Assembly: GCF_000716435.1 (NCBI RefSeq)
Contig: NZ_JNWO01000024.1
Span: 48,924-112,923, forward strand
Length of the DNA stretch: 64,000 nucleotides
Source of the DNA: Streptomyces xylophagus
GTDB taxonomy: Bacteria; Actinomycetota; Actinomycetes; Streptomycetales; Streptomycetaceae
Direction of reading: 5' to 3'
Shown here piece after piece: positions 18,311 through 26,847 of this stretch. The notes under the pieces were generated by a model. It saw only the letters and a program-made list of their open reading frames with translations, was not told where the DNA came from and did no database searches. The position numbers and the translations under genes are program-made. Each line of letters begins with the position of its first letter. Position 1 is the stretch's first letter.

Positions 18311-18871
18311 GCGCCTGGTCACCAGCGGCAGGAACACGTCGTCGACGATCTCGACGAGGAGGGCGTCGGCGACCGGGTCGCGGGAGATGACCATTTCGTA
18401 GCGCAGCAGCTGGGCGGGGACGGTGACGACCCGTCGGGGAAGGTCGGCGGTGGGGATCTCACCACGCTCGACGGCCCGCCGAAGCAGGGTCAGCAGAATG
18501 TCGTGCATGATCCCGAACACCTTCGGATCCAGGTCGGGCGCCTCGGCGAGCAGGCCCCGGATGACATCGGGCCCGATCTCCCGCTGCCGCTCGACCATCA
18601 GCCGCAGCACGGCCAGCACGTCCGCACGCAGCTCCCCAGTGTCGGGCAGCTGATCGGCGAGGAAGCCGGTGCGGTGGGGCAGGGCGGCCTTGACGAGTTC
18701 GGCGCGGTTGGGCCAGCGCCGGTAGAGGACCTGCTTGCCGGTCTTCGCGCGGGCCGCGACGCCCTCCATGGTGAGGCGGGCGTAGCCGACCTCGGCCAGC
18801 TCCTCCCATACGGCGTCCAGGATGTCGGCCTCCAGCGCGGCCCCGCGCCGCCGCGTCTGCTCTCCGGTCAT
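18305..18871 (-). CDS. TetR family transcriptional repressor
   Basis: Repressor of 188 aa. The N-terminal helix-turn-helix reads YARLTMEGVAARAKTGKQVL, followed by YRRWPNRAELV, a TetR_N signature; the C-terminal half is the ligand-binding and dimer domain. It is divergent from an MFS efflux gene and the two share a large palindromic operator, so it most likely represses the pump and itself until a pump substrate binds. A GGAGG lies 9 bp before the ATG; GTG codons at 18874 or 18880 are alternatives. Confidence 0.88.
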   Translation of the reverse strand: MTGEQTRRRGAALEADILDAVWEELAEVGYARLTMEGVAARAKTGKQVLYRRWPNRAELVKAALPHRTGFLADQLPDTGELRADVLAVLRLMVERQREIGPDVIRGLLAEAPDLDPKVFGIMHDILLTLLRRAVERGEIPTADLPRRVVTVPAQLLRYEMVISRDPVADALLVEIVDDVFLPLVTRRG

Positions 18872-18883
18872 CACTGACACCCT

Positions 18884-18961
18884 CCACTTTGGAGACCTTG
18901 CGTCTCTTATCGGGTCCAGCCTATCGTGGACCGAATAAGAGACGCACCGTCTCCAAAGGGG
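18884..18961. promoter_or_regulatory. double operator and divergent promoters, tetR/MFS
   Basis: Two 35-base arms (18884-18918 and 18927-18961) form an imperfect inverted repeat around an 8-base centre. Each arm holds a smaller palindrome GAGAC-N5-GTCTC (18892-18906 and 18939-18953), 47 bp apart centre to centre. On the plus strand TTGCGT (18898-18903) and TATCGT (18922-18927) make a promoter with an 18-bp spacer; the mirror image GTGCGT-18-TAGGCT serves tetR. The -35 boxes lie inside the small palindromes, so two repressor dimers would block both promoters. Confidence 0.8.
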
Positions 18962-18966
18962 GAACC

Positions 18967-20316
18967 GTGTCGACCACCACCCGCCTCGACCCCGCCGTCC
19001 GCAAACTCGCCGGCATCCTCGTCCTCGGCGCCCTCGCCCCGCTCCTCGACAGCACGATCGTCTCCATAGCCCTGCACTCCCTCGGCCACGACCTGAACGC
19101 GTCGACGACGAGCCTGCAATGGGTGAGCACGGCCTATCTGCTGGCCCTCGCGACGGTCGTCCCGGTCTCCGGCTGGGCCGTCGAACGCTTCGACTCCCGC
19201 CACGTCTGGCTCGGCGCGCTGACACTCTTCCTCGCCGGATCGCTCCTGTGCGGACTCGCCTGGAACATCGGCTCGTTGATCGCCTTCCGGGTCGTCCAGG
19301 GCATCGGCGGCGGACTGCTGCTGCCCGTCATGCAGACCCTGGTGATGCGGGCCGCCGGTGGACGCAGTCTCGGCCGCCTGATGGCGGCGATCACCCTGCC
19401 CGTCATGGTCGTACCGATTCTCGGCCCGGTCTTCGGCGGCCTGATCGTCGGCCACCTCAGCTGGCGCTGGATCTTCTACGTCAACCTGCCCGTCTGCCTC
19501 GTGGCCCTGGCCCTCGCCTGGCGCGGCATCCCGAAAGACACCCCTCGCCCCGGCCACCACCTGGACCTGACCGGCCTCCTGCTCCTCTCCCCCGGCCTCG
19601 CCACCCTCGTCTACGGCCTCTCCGAGACCGGTGTGGCCCGTGCGACGGCGATCCCCGTGGGCGCCGTACTCATCGCCCTGTTCGTCCGCCACGCGCTGCG
19701 CGCCCGTGAACCCCTCGTCGACCTGCGGCTGTTCCGGGACCGCGCGTTCGCCGTCTCCTCGCTGCTGACGTTCCTGAACGGGCTCGCCCTGTTCGGCGGG
19801 ATGTTCCTGCTCCCCCTCTACTACCAACAGGTGCGCGGCGAGGGCGTGATCGCGGCCGGGCTGCTGCTGGCCCCGCAGGGGGTGGGCAGTCTGCTGGCCC
19901 GGGTCACCGGGCCGCTGACCGACCGGCTCGGGCCGCGCCCGGTCGTGGTGGCGGGCATGCTGCTGTGCGCGCTCGGCACCCTCCCCTTCGTCCTCCCGCA
20001 CCCCGGTGCCGTGCTGCTCACCGTCGCGCTGGTCGTGCGCGGGCTCGGGGTGAGCGCGGCCAACATGGCGGTCATGGTGGGCGCGTACCAGGGTCTCGAC
20101 CGCGCCCGTATCCCGCACGCGAGCACCACCGTCCGGATCGTGCAGCAGCTCGGCGGCGGCGTCGGCACCGCCGTACTGGCGACGATCCTCGCGCACGGGC
20201 ACGGCGGCTCGGCCTTCCCGCACGCGTTCGCCTGGGCCACGGCGTTCACGGTTGTTGCCTGCGTAGTCGGACTCTGTTTGCCCGTTCGGGTGGCATCCGC
20301 CGAACGGCCGTCTTAG
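18967..20316 (+). CDS. DHA2-type MFS drug efflux transporter
   Basis: Membrane transporter of 449 aa of the EmrB/QacA (DHA2) branch with many hydrophobic segments. Motif C is seen as VMVVPILGPVFGGLIV, and the N-terminal LAPLLDSTIVSIAL with the Asp is typical of the group. It probably exports a hydrophobic drug using proton motive force. The GTG start has AAGGGGG a few bases upstream. It is under control of the divergent TetR. Its stop codon TAG is also part of the -10 element of the following ABC gene. Confidence 0.88.
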   Translation: MSTTTRLDPAVRKLAGILVLGALAPLLDSTIVSIALHSLGHDLNASTTSLQWVSTAYLLALATVVPVSGWAVERFDSRHVWLGALTLFLAGSLLCGLAWNIGSLIAFRVVQGIGGGLLLPVMQTLVMRAAGGRSLGRLMAAITLPVMVVPILGPVFGGLIVGHLSWRWIFYVNLPVCLVALALAWRGIPKDTPRPGHHLDLTGLLLLSPGLATLVYGLSETGVARATAIPVGAVLIALFVRHALRAREPLVDLRLFRDRAFAVSSLLTFLNGLALFGGMFLLPLYYQQVRGEGVIAAGLLLAPQGVGSLLARVTGPLTDRLGPRPVVVAGMLLCALGTLPFVLPHPGAVLLTVALVVRGLGVSAANMAVMVGAYQGLDRARIPHASTTVRIVQQLGGGVGTAVLATILAHGHGGSAFPHAFAWATAFTVVACVVGLCLPVRVASAERPS

Positions 20317-20326
20317 CGTGGCCGCA
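20282..20326 (+). promoter_or_regulatory. leaderless promoter and inverted repeat before ABC pair 1
   Basis: TAGCGT (20314-20319) lies 6 bases before the ATG at 20326, and its first three bases are the stop codon of the MFS gene. Just upstream an inverted repeat CCGTTCGG/CCGAACGG (20282-20289 and 20300-20307) covers the -35 position and may be an operator. Confidence 0.5.
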
Positions 20327-21297
20327 TGATCGAGCTCTCGGGGCTGACCAAGCGGTACGGCGACAAGGTGGCGGTGAACAACCTCACCTTCGCCGTGAGG
20401 CCGGGCATCGTCACGGGCTTCCTCGGCCCGAACGGCGCCGGCAAGTCGACGACCATGCGCATGATGCTCGGGCTCGACCGGCCGACCGCCGGTGACGTAC
20501 GCATCGACGGGCAGCACTACGACCAGCTCAAGGACCCGCTGAAGTACATCGGCGCCCTCCTCGACGCCAAGGCCATGCACGGCGGGCGCAGCGCCTTCAA
20601 CCATCTGCTGTGCCTGGCGCAGAGCAACGGCATCTCGAAGACCCGGGTGCACGAGGTGCTCGACACCGTCGGTCTCACCACCGTGGCGAAGAAGAAGGCC
20701 AAGGGGTTCTCGCTGGGCATGGGGCAGCGGCTCGGTATCGCGGGCGCGCTGCTCGGAGATCCGCGGATCCTGATGTTCGACGAGCCGGTCAACGGGCTCG
20801 ACCCCGAGGGCATCCACTGGATCCGCAACCTCATGAAGTCCCTTGCCGCGCAAGGCCGTACGGTCTTCGTCTCCTCGCACCTGATGAGCGAGATGGCGCT
20901 GACGGCCGATCACCTCGTCGTCATCGGCCAGGGCCGGCTCCTCGCGGACACCTCCATGGCGGACTTCATCCAGCAGAACTCGCGGTCGTACGTCCGGATC
21001 CGCACCCCGCAGCGCGAGCGGCTGCTCGACGTGCTGCACCAGGCCGGGATCACCGTCGTCGAGTCCGGCAGCGGGGTTCTCGAAGTCGACGGGGGCAAGT
21101 CCGAGCAGATCGGGGAGCTGGCCGCGTCGCATCAGCTCGTGCTGCACGAGCTGAGTCCCCAACAGGCCTCCCTGGAGGAGGCGTTCATGCAGTTGACCGC
21201 GGAGTCGGTGGAGTACCACGCGCATTCCGACGCACCATCCCCCGTGGCACCTGCCGAGCGGCAGCAGGGCTGGGGCGACGGCTGGAAGAAGGACTGA
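20326..21297 (+). CDS. ABC transporter ATP-binding protein, pair 1
   Basis: ATPase of 323 aa energising the membrane protein encoded 1 bp downstream. Walker A is GPNGAGKST, the signature is FSLGMGQRLGIA (the variant used by this ABC-2 group instead of LSGGQ), Walker B is ILMFDEPVNGLDPEG, and the H-loop is VSSHLMSEM. About 100 residues after the nucleotide-binding domain form the C-terminal region found in BcrA/DrrA-like exporters. It is a paralogue of the ATPase at 22587. Substrate unknown; a lipid, antibiotic or peptide export role is possible. Confidence 0.9.
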   Translation: MIELSGLTKRYGDKVAVNNLTFAVRPGIVTGFLGPNGAGKSTTMRMMLGLDRPTAGDVRIDGQHYDQLKDPLKYIGALLDAKAMHGGRSAFNHLLCLAQSNGISKTRVHEVLDTVGLTTVAKKKAKGFSLGMGQRLGIAGALLGDPRILMFDEPVNGLDPEGIHWIRNLMKSLAAQGRTVFVSSHLMSEMALTADHLVVIGQGRLLADTSMADFIQQNSRSYVRIRTPQRERLLDVLHQAGITVVESGSGVLEVDGGKSEQIGELAASHQLVLHELSPQQASLEEAFMQLTAESVEYHAHSDAPSPVAPAERQQGWGDGWKKD

Positions 21298-21298
21298 C

Positions 21299-22069
21299 AT
21301 GGCGGCGACCCAGGTCATCCGGTCGGAGTGGACGAAGATCCGTTCCGTGGCATCGACGGTATGGACCCTGTCCCTCGCCCTGGTGGTGACGATCGGGCTC
21401 GGCATGCTGATCTCGGCACTGTCGAAGAACCAGTTCGACGACATGAGCGAGAAGGACAAGCTGTCCTTCGACCCGACATTCATCAGCTTCGCCGGGATGA
21501 GTCTCGGGCAGCTCGCGATGATCGTGTTCGGGGTGCTCGTCGTGTCGAACGAGTACAGCACCGGCATGATCCGCACCTCGCTGGCGGCGGTCCCGCAGCG
21601 CGGCACCTTCCTGTTCAGCAAGATCGCGGTGGCCACCGGGCTGTGCCTCGTCGTCGGGCTGGTGACCAGCTTCGTCACCTTCTTCCTCGGGCAGGCGATG
21701 CTCGGCTCCCACAAGGCGGAGATCGGTGACCCGGGTGTGCTGCGCGCGGTGATCGGCGGCGGGCTCTACATGACCCTGATCGCGCTGTTCTCCATGGGCG
21801 TCGCCTCGATGCTGCGCTCACCGATGCTGTCCCTGGGCATCCTGATGCCGTTCTTCTTCCTCATCTCCAACATCCTCGGCAACGTCTCCGCGACGAAGAA
21901 GATCGGCCAGTACCTGCCCGACCAGGCCGGCAGCAAGATCATGCAGGTGGTCACCCCGGTCGACGACAGCGCGCCGTACGGACCGTGGGGCGGACTGGGG
22001 ATCATGGCGCTGTGGGTGGCGGCGGCGCTGGCCGGGGCATATGTCCTGCTGAAGCGGCGGGACGCGTAG
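21299..22069 (+). CDS. ABC-2 type permease, pair 1
   Basis: Membrane protein of 256 aa with six hydrophobic segments. The N-terminal VIRSEWTKIRSVASTVWTL is the signature of the streptomycete ABC-2 permease group, followed by NEYSTGMIRTSLAAVPQR. It begins 1 bp after the ATPase stop and forms with it a two-subunit exporter. The paralogous permease at 23891 has the same motifs (SEWTKIKSVRSTLW and SEYGTGMIRTTM). Substrate unknown. Confidence 0.88.
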   Translation: MAATQVIRSEWTKIRSVASTVWTLSLALVVTIGLGMLISALSKNQFDDMSEKDKLSFDPTFISFAGMSLGQLAMIVFGVLVVSNEYSTGMIRTSLAAVPQRGTFLFSKIAVATGLCLVVGLVTSFVTFFLGQAMLGSHKAEIGDPGVLRAVIGGGLYMTLIALFSMGVASMLRSPMLSLGILMPFFFLISNILGNVSATKKIGQYLPDQAGSKIMQVVTPVDDSAPYGPWGGLGIMALWVAAALAGAYVLLKRRDA

Positions 22070-22577
22070 GGCTCCGCCGGTCGATCGGCTCACGGGGTGT
22101 CACGGCACCCCGGCGGGGCCTCCCGCGCGGTGCCTGGGCGGCGCCACCGATGCCTCGGCCGCACGACGGCGGAGACGCCGGCATCAGCGGGCGACGCCGG
22201 CTGCGGGATGGGGTGGCCCGCACGAGTGCGAGACATCAACGGCGCCCGGACGGGGCCCGTGAACGGTGCGGGGGCCCAGCCCGATGCCTTCGGCCACACA
22301 ACAGCAGAGACGCCGGCACCGGCGGCCGTCGCCGATGGCACGGCGGCGCGGGCGCCGTCCGCGGAGTCGTTCGGGCGCGCGGTGGACGGCGCGTGAGAGC
22401 ACCGCCGTCGAGGCGCCTCGCAGCACACCGCCCGCACCCAAACACCCCCGCACCTGCGACCCCACGGCCTCACCCAAGGCCATCGCTTTACTTTCTCTTG
22501 AGCGGAACCGTCAGCGCCCCGATATCCTCCTAACCCTTACGGGGGCGTGTGCCCTGCTGTCCTGATCCTTTCGATGG
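22070..22577. repeat. 508-bp gene-poor spacer with a direct repeat
   Basis: No gene is supported here. Two diverged copies of a unit of about 53 bp lie at 22148-22199 and 22282-22334; both read CGATGCCT, CGGCC, GCNGAGACGCCGGCA and then a GCGG-CGNCGCCG end. Short open frames exist on both strands but have low complexity and no ribosome binding sites. The last 80 bp are less GC-rich and carry the promoter of the second ABC pair. Confidence 0.5.
22498..22528 (+). promoter_or_regulatory. candidate promoter of ABC pair 2
   Basis: TTGAGC (22498-22503) and TATCCT (22523-22528) with a 19-bp spacer, about 60 bp upstream of the start codon. A CTTACGGGGG stretch follows. Confidence 0.4.
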
Positions 22578-22586
22578 GTGCGGAGC

Positions 22587-23894
22587 ATGATCGAGGCTGT
22601 CGGCCTGACCAAGCGCTACGGCGACAAGACCGCCGTGTACAACCTTTCCTTCCAGGTGCGGCCCGGTGCCGTCACCGGTTTCCTCGGGCCCAACGGCTCG
22701 GGCAAGTCGACGACGATGCGCATGATCCTCGGCCTGGACAACCCCACGTCGGGACAGGTGACGATCGGCGGCTTCCCCTACCGCAAGCTGCCGAACGCCC
22801 CCCGTCAGGTCGGCGCCCTGCTCGACGCCAAGGCCGTGCACGGCGGCCGGAGCGCCCGTAGCCATCTGCTGAGCCTGGCCCAGCTCTCGGGCATCCCGGC
22901 ACGGCGCGTGGACGAGGTGCTCGGGGTCGTGGGCCTCCAGGACGTGGCGAGAAAGCGCTCCAAGGGCTTCTCCCTCGGCATGGGCCAGCGACTCGGCATC
23001 GCCGCCGCGCTCCTCGGCGACCCGCAGGTGCTGCTGTTCGACGAGCCGGTCAACGGTCTCGACCCCGAGGGCATCCTCTGGGTGCGGAACCTGATGAAGG
23101 CGCTCGCGGCGGAGGGCCGTACCGTCTTCGTCTCCTCGCACCTGATGAGCGAGATGGCGCTGACGGCGGACCAGCTGATCGTGATCGGGCGCGGGCAGCT
23201 CCTCTCGGACATGAGCGTGCGGGACTTCATCTCGGCGAACTCCGCCGACTTCGCGCGCGTGCGCACCCCGGACACCGAGCCCCAGCTCCGCGAGAAACTG
23301 ACCTCCGCGCTGACCGAGGCGGGCGGCCACGTGCTGCCCGAGCAGGACGGCGGGCTGCGCGTCACGGGTCTCGCGCTGCCGCGCATCAGCGACATCGCGC
23401 ACGACACGGACGTACGACTGTGGGAGCTGTCCCCGCATCAGGCCTCGCTGGAGGAGGCGTACATGCGGATGACGCAGGGCGCCGTCGACTACCGCTCGAC
23501 GATCGACCAGAAGGCCGGCCTGATGCAGCAGCTGCCGCCGGGCGCGCAACCTCCCATGCCGGTACCTGGCCAGGGCCAGCCGGGCTGGTACGCACCGCCG
23601 TCACCGGCACAGGGCGGCCAGCCGTTCGCGATGGGGCAGCCCCCGGCGAATCCTTACGGCACCCCGAACCCGTACGCCGCCCCTGCGGCGCCCGGCGGGA
23701 CGATGCCGGGCCCGTACGGGGCTCCGGCCCCCGCGACCCCGCAGACGCCGACACAGCAGCCTCAGGGTGCGCCGGCGGTTCAGGCCCCGGCCGCTGCTCC
23801 GGCTCCGGCCGCAGATGCGACCCCGGCCCCTGCTGCAGCCGCGCAACCCGCCTCCCCCGCCGCCGACCTGACCAAGCCCGAGGACGCCCGATGA
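22587..23894 (+). CDS. ABC transporter ATP-binding protein with Pro/Ala-rich tail, pair 2
   Basis: ATPase of about 435 aa. The first 300 residues parallel the ATPase at 20326: Walker A GPNGSGKST, signature FSLGMGQRLGIA, Walker B VLLFDEPVNGLDPEG, H-loop VSSHLMSEM. It then adds about 130 residues of low complexity rich in Pro, Ala, Gln, Gly and Tyr (PAAAPAPAADATPAPAA type), probably disordered. The start could be the ATG at 22587 or a GTG 9 bp earlier. Its stop overlaps the permease start (ATGA). It is a tandem paralogue of pair 1. Confidence 0.88.
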   Translation: MIEAVGLTKRYGDKTAVYNLSFQVRPGAVTGFLGPNGSGKSTTMRMILGLDNPTSGQVTIGGFPYRKLPNAPRQVGALLDAKAVHGGRSARSHLLSLAQLSGIPARRVDEVLGVVGLQDVARKRSKGFSLGMGQRLGIAAALLGDPQVLLFDEPVNGLDPEGILWVRNLMKALAAEGRTVFVSSHLMSEMALTADQLIVIGRGQLLSDMSVRDFISANSADFARVRTPDTEPQLREKLTSALTEAGGHVLPEQDGGLRVTGLALPRISDIAHDTDVRLWELSPHQASLEEAYMRMTQGAVDYRSTIDQKAGLMQQLPPGAQPPMPVPGQGQPGWYAPPSPAQGGQPFAMGQPPANPYGTPNPYAAPAAPGGTMPGPYGAPAPATPQTPTQQPQGAPAVQAPAAAPAPAADATPAPAAAAQPASPAADLTKPEDAR

Positions 23895-24763
23895 GTACGC
23901 CCCAGCCCCCGATGCCGCAGGCAGCCGCGCCCAACCGGCAGGCGGCGCCCGGTCCTTCGTACGGCGGGTACACCTCGCCGATCCCGGTGGTGCGCACGCA
24001 TCTCGGGCATGCGCTCGCCTCCGAGTGGACGAAGATCAAGTCGGTGCGTTCGACGCTCTGGACGCTCGGTGTGTTCGTGGTGCTCGTCGTCGGCATCGGG
24101 CTGCTCGCCGCCGTCGTCGTCAGCAACTCGTCCTCGGAGCTGCACGGCGAGAACCCGCTGTCCTACGGCTTCTTCGGGCTGCTGCTCGGCTGCATGTGCA
24201 TCATCACGCTCGGCGTGCTGACCACGGCCTCCGAGTACGGCACCGGCATGATCCGCACGACGATGACCGCCTGCCCCACCCGCGGCCGGGTCCTCGCGGC
24301 GAAGTCGATCGTGTTCTTCGCGGTCGCCTTCGTGGTCACACTGGTGGCCTCGACGTTCATCGCCTTCGTGGACGCCTCGCTGCTGGAGAACAACGGCGCC
24401 AAGGACCCGTCCGCCTCCGAGTGGCTGAAGGGGACCGTCGGTGTCTCCCTCTACATCGCGCTGCTCGGGCTGCTCTCGCTGATCGTCGGCTCGATCATCC
24501 GGCACTCGGCGGGCGCGATCACCGTCATGATCGGCGCTGTGCTCGCCCCGCTGGTCATCGCGCTGTTCATGTTCTCGCAGTCGCTGGAGGACGTACGCCA
24601 GAAGCTGTTCGAGTACTCGATCCCGAACCAGCTGAGCGTCTTCTACTCCAACTCCCTCACCGAGACCGGCCCGTCGGGCTGGGACCCGCTGTGGATCATC
24701 GTCGGTGTGACGGCCGTCGCCTTCGCGGGCGCCGTCGCGCTGCTGGAGCAGCGGGACGTGTGA
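23891..24763 (+). CDS. ABC-2 type permease, pair 2
   Basis: Membrane protein of 290 aa with six hydrophobic segments, paralogous to the permease at 21299. It carries a disordered N-terminal extension of about 35 residues rich in Pro, Gln and Ala, like the tail of its ATPase partner, then SEWTKIKSVRSTLWTL. The ATG overlaps the ATPase stop by 4 bp, so the subunits are made together. Substrate unknown. Confidence 0.88.
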   Translation: MSTPQPPMPQAAAPNRQAAPGPSYGGYTSPIPVVRTHLGHALASEWTKIKSVRSTLWTLGVFVVLVVGIGLLAAVVVSNSSSELHGENPLSYGFFGLLLGCMCIITLGVLTTASEYGTGMIRTTMTACPTRGRVLAAKSIVFFAVAFVVTLVASTFIAFVDASLLENNGAKDPSASEWLKGTVGVSLYIALLGLLSLIVGSIIRHSAGAITVMIGAVLAPLVIALFMFSQSLEDVRQKLFEYSIPNQLSVFYSNSLTETGPSGWDPLWIIVGVTAVAFAGAVALLEQRDV

Positions 24764-24776
24764 GCTTCACCACGTA

Positions 24777-25109
24777 CTAGAACTTCGGCGCGTTCCTGGA
24801 CCGCTGCACCCGTGTGGTGCGGCGGTCCTTCGCGTTCCAGCACGCCTTGTGCCAGTGCCGGCGCTCGTCGACCCCGGAGTGCTCGGGCCAGGCCACGACA
24901 TGCGGGACACCGGAGGGGATCTGCTGGTCGCAGCCGGGGCAGCGGTACGTCTTGCCCTGCGCGCTGGCCCCCGCGACATGGCGCACACTCCACTCCTCGC
25001 CCTGCCAGAGCTCCGTGGACTGCCAGCCGCCGTAGCGGCCCGAGCGGTCCTCGTCGGCACTCTGGCCGGAGGGACCGGACTCCTTGGGTCGGTTGCGACG
25101 CGGGGACAC
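24777..25109 (-). CDS. small zinc-ribbon-like conserved protein
   Basis: Protein of about 110 aa. A CPGC pair followed by spaced His residues and HWHKACW suggests a treble-clef or ribbon-type zinc site (CxxC ... HxxxC). The rest is polar and basic with no membrane segment. Streptomycete homologues are often labelled ATP/GTP-binding protein, but I see no P-loop here, so I give no function. GTG at 25109 is preferred because GAGGTG lies just upstream; a GTG 12 bp earlier is possible. It is convergent with the ABC permease gene. Confidence 0.65.
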   Translation of the reverse strand: MSPRRNRPKESGPSGQSADEDRSGRYGGWQSTELWQGEEWSVRHVAGASAQGKTYRCPGCDQQIPSGVPHVVAWPEHSGVDERRHWHKACWNAKDRRTTRVQRSRNAPKF

Positions 25110-25330
25110 AGAACACCTCACGGGGCTATACAGGAGGCAAGGGCTGTGTCCAGCCTACGGGGCGCGCGCAGGGGTATGCGAAGGGCATCAACCCACACAA
25201 GTCCCCCTCGGGGCCGCCCATTCTGCAGACAATCCGCAAATCTCTTTGCCAGGCCGTGTCCTCGGCACGTGTCGGGCGGTTATGCCCGGTGGGGGAGCTC
25301 CGTGTCGGAGCCAAGGAAGCAGGAAATGCC

Positions 25331-26359
25331 ATGCGCGTCGGAAGTTTTGTGTTGGCGGCCCAGTTCCCGGGGCAGGGCCAGGGGGAGGCCCTGCACCGCG
25401 CGGTCCGCTCCGTGGAGGTCGCCGAGGAAGCCGGCCTCGACACGGTCTGGCTGGCCGAGCACCACTTCGTGCCCTACGGCACATGCCCGTCCGCGGTCAC
25501 CCTGGCCGCCTTACTGCTGGGCCGCACCCAGCGCATCCGCGTCGGCACCGCGGTCAGCGTACTGCCCACCGTCCACCCGGTCGCCCTCGGCGAGCAGGCG
25601 GCACTGCTGCACGTGACGAGCGGCGGGCGCTTCTCGCTGGGCGTGGGGCGCGGCGGGCCGTGGGTCGACCTGGAGGTGTTCGGCGCGGGCCTCGCGGCCT
25701 ACGAACAGGGATTCCCGGAATCACTCGATCTGCTGATGAACTGGCTGCGCGAGCCGTCGGTCGCCGGCACCGGTGAGCGCTTCGCCTTCCGTGAAGTCCC
25801 GGTCGTACCAAGGCCGTCGGAGGCGCTGTCGGACGCGCCGGGCCCCGAGGTCGTCGTCGCCTGCACCTCTCCCGCGAGCGTGCGGCTGGCGGCCGAGCGG
25901 GGCCTGCCGATGCTGCTCGGCATGCATGTCGGGGACGAGGAGAAGGCCGAGATGGTCACCCTGTGGCGGCAGTTGGCGCGGGCGGCCGGGCGGCCGGCGG
26001 AGGAGATCCAGGGCGCGGCCCATGTGTCGGCCGGCGTCTGCCAGATCGCCGACAAGCGCGCGGATGCCGTGGAGGCCCTCGTGAAGGCGATGCCGGGCTG
26101 GTTGAAGCAGGGCCTGGACGCCCATGTGACGGTGGACGACCGCGAGCGCCGGATGCGCGACCCGCTCGCGTACACCGAACTCCTTTGCGGACTGCACCCG
26201 GTGGGCACCCCGCGGCTGTGCGCCGACCGGCTCGCGGCGACCTCGGAGCGGACCGGCATCTCCCGCTTCGCGCTGCTCGTCGAGGGGTCCGGGGACCTCG
26301 CGGCGACCGAGGAGAACGTACGGCGGCTCGGTGCCGAGGTGCTTCCCCACCTCGGCTGA
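25331..26359 (+). CDS. luciferase-like (LLM class) flavin-dependent oxidoreductase
   Basis: Cytoplasmic TIM-barrel enzyme of 342 aa of the bacterial luciferase family using F420 or FMN. Family features are the N-terminal AEEAGLDTVWLAEHHF, RIRVGTAVSVLP and GRFSLGVGRGGPWVDLEVFG. The ATG at 25331 has AGGAAA upstream and gives the usual N-terminus; the open frame reaches 500 bp further upstream but without conservation signs. Whether the cofactor is F420 or FMN, and the substrate, cannot be read from sequence. It stands alone between the zinc-ribbon gene and an SCO5389-family gene. Confidence 0.85.
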   Translation: MRVGSFVLAAQFPGQGQGEALHRAVRSVEVAEEAGLDTVWLAEHHFVPYGTCPSAVTLAALLLGRTQRIRVGTAVSVLPTVHPVALGEQAALLHVTSGGRFSLGVGRGGPWVDLEVFGAGLAAYEQGFPESLDLLMNWLREPSVAGTGERFAFREVPVVPRPSEALSDAPGPEVVVACTSPASVRLAAERGLPMLLGMHVGDEEKAEMVTLWRQLARAAGRPAEEIQGAAHVSAGVCQIADKRADAVEALVKAMPGWLKQGLDAHVTVDDRERRMRDPLAYTELLCGLHPVGTPRLCADRLAATSERTGISRFALLVEGSGDLAATEENVRRLGAEVLPHLG

Positions 26360-26454
26360 ACGATCCGCGCCGGACGATGCGCGGGGAGCTTGCCGCCCCA
26401 GTACAAAAAGCACCTCCCGCGTACGGAGCGGCAAGCAGTGCGCCGTCGTCCGCG

Positions 26455-26847
26455 TCAGCAGTCCCTGAACTCCGGGGACTGGTTCAGCAGTTGACTGCGC
26501 ACAGAGGTGAAGCGGGCCAGCGTCTCGTCGACCGAGACGTCCAGCGGGAACACTGCCACCCGGTGGCAGTTCTGGAAGGCCAGCCGTACACCGAAGTGCC
26601 GCTGCAGCGCGCCGCGTATCGCGTCACTCGCGAGCGCACGCAGCAACTGACCGCGTGCCTGCTCGTCCGGCGGCGGCGTCTGGTTGTCGGCGAACGCACC
26701 GCCGTCGACCTTCAGCTGAGCCACCAGGGAGCTGATCATCTCCCATGCGTAAGGCAGGGAGGTCCGGACGCAGTCGACGAATTCAGCTTCGTCGACCTCG
26801 CCTCGCTCGGCCTTTTCGAGTAGGGCCGGTGAGACGTCGAGCGACAT
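26455..26847 (-). CDS. SCO5389-family protein
   Basis: Conserved actinobacterial protein of 130 aa, mostly alpha-helical and acidic at the N-terminus (SPALLEKAERGEVDEAEF). It has two Cys-containing helices and no membrane segment. Its family name comes from the S. coelicolor neighbour of nucS, and the same neighbourhood is seen here. Function unknown. It is divergent from nucS with a 253 bp gap that holds the perfect inverted repeat GTTCGCGATTACGAAC (26900-26915). Confidence 0.75.
   Translation of the reverse strand: MSLDVSPALLEKAERGEVDEAEFVDCVRTSLPYAWEMISSLVAQLKVDGGAFADNQTPPPDEQARGQLLRALASDAIRGALQRHFGVRLAFQNCHRVAVFPLDVSVDETLARFTSVRSQLLNQSPEFRDC

Noticed and set aside
22097..22396. Possible 99-codon gene in the spacer between the ABC pairs
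   Set aside because: Low-complexity translation produced by the two diverged repeats, no ribosome binding site, and equally open frames on both strands.
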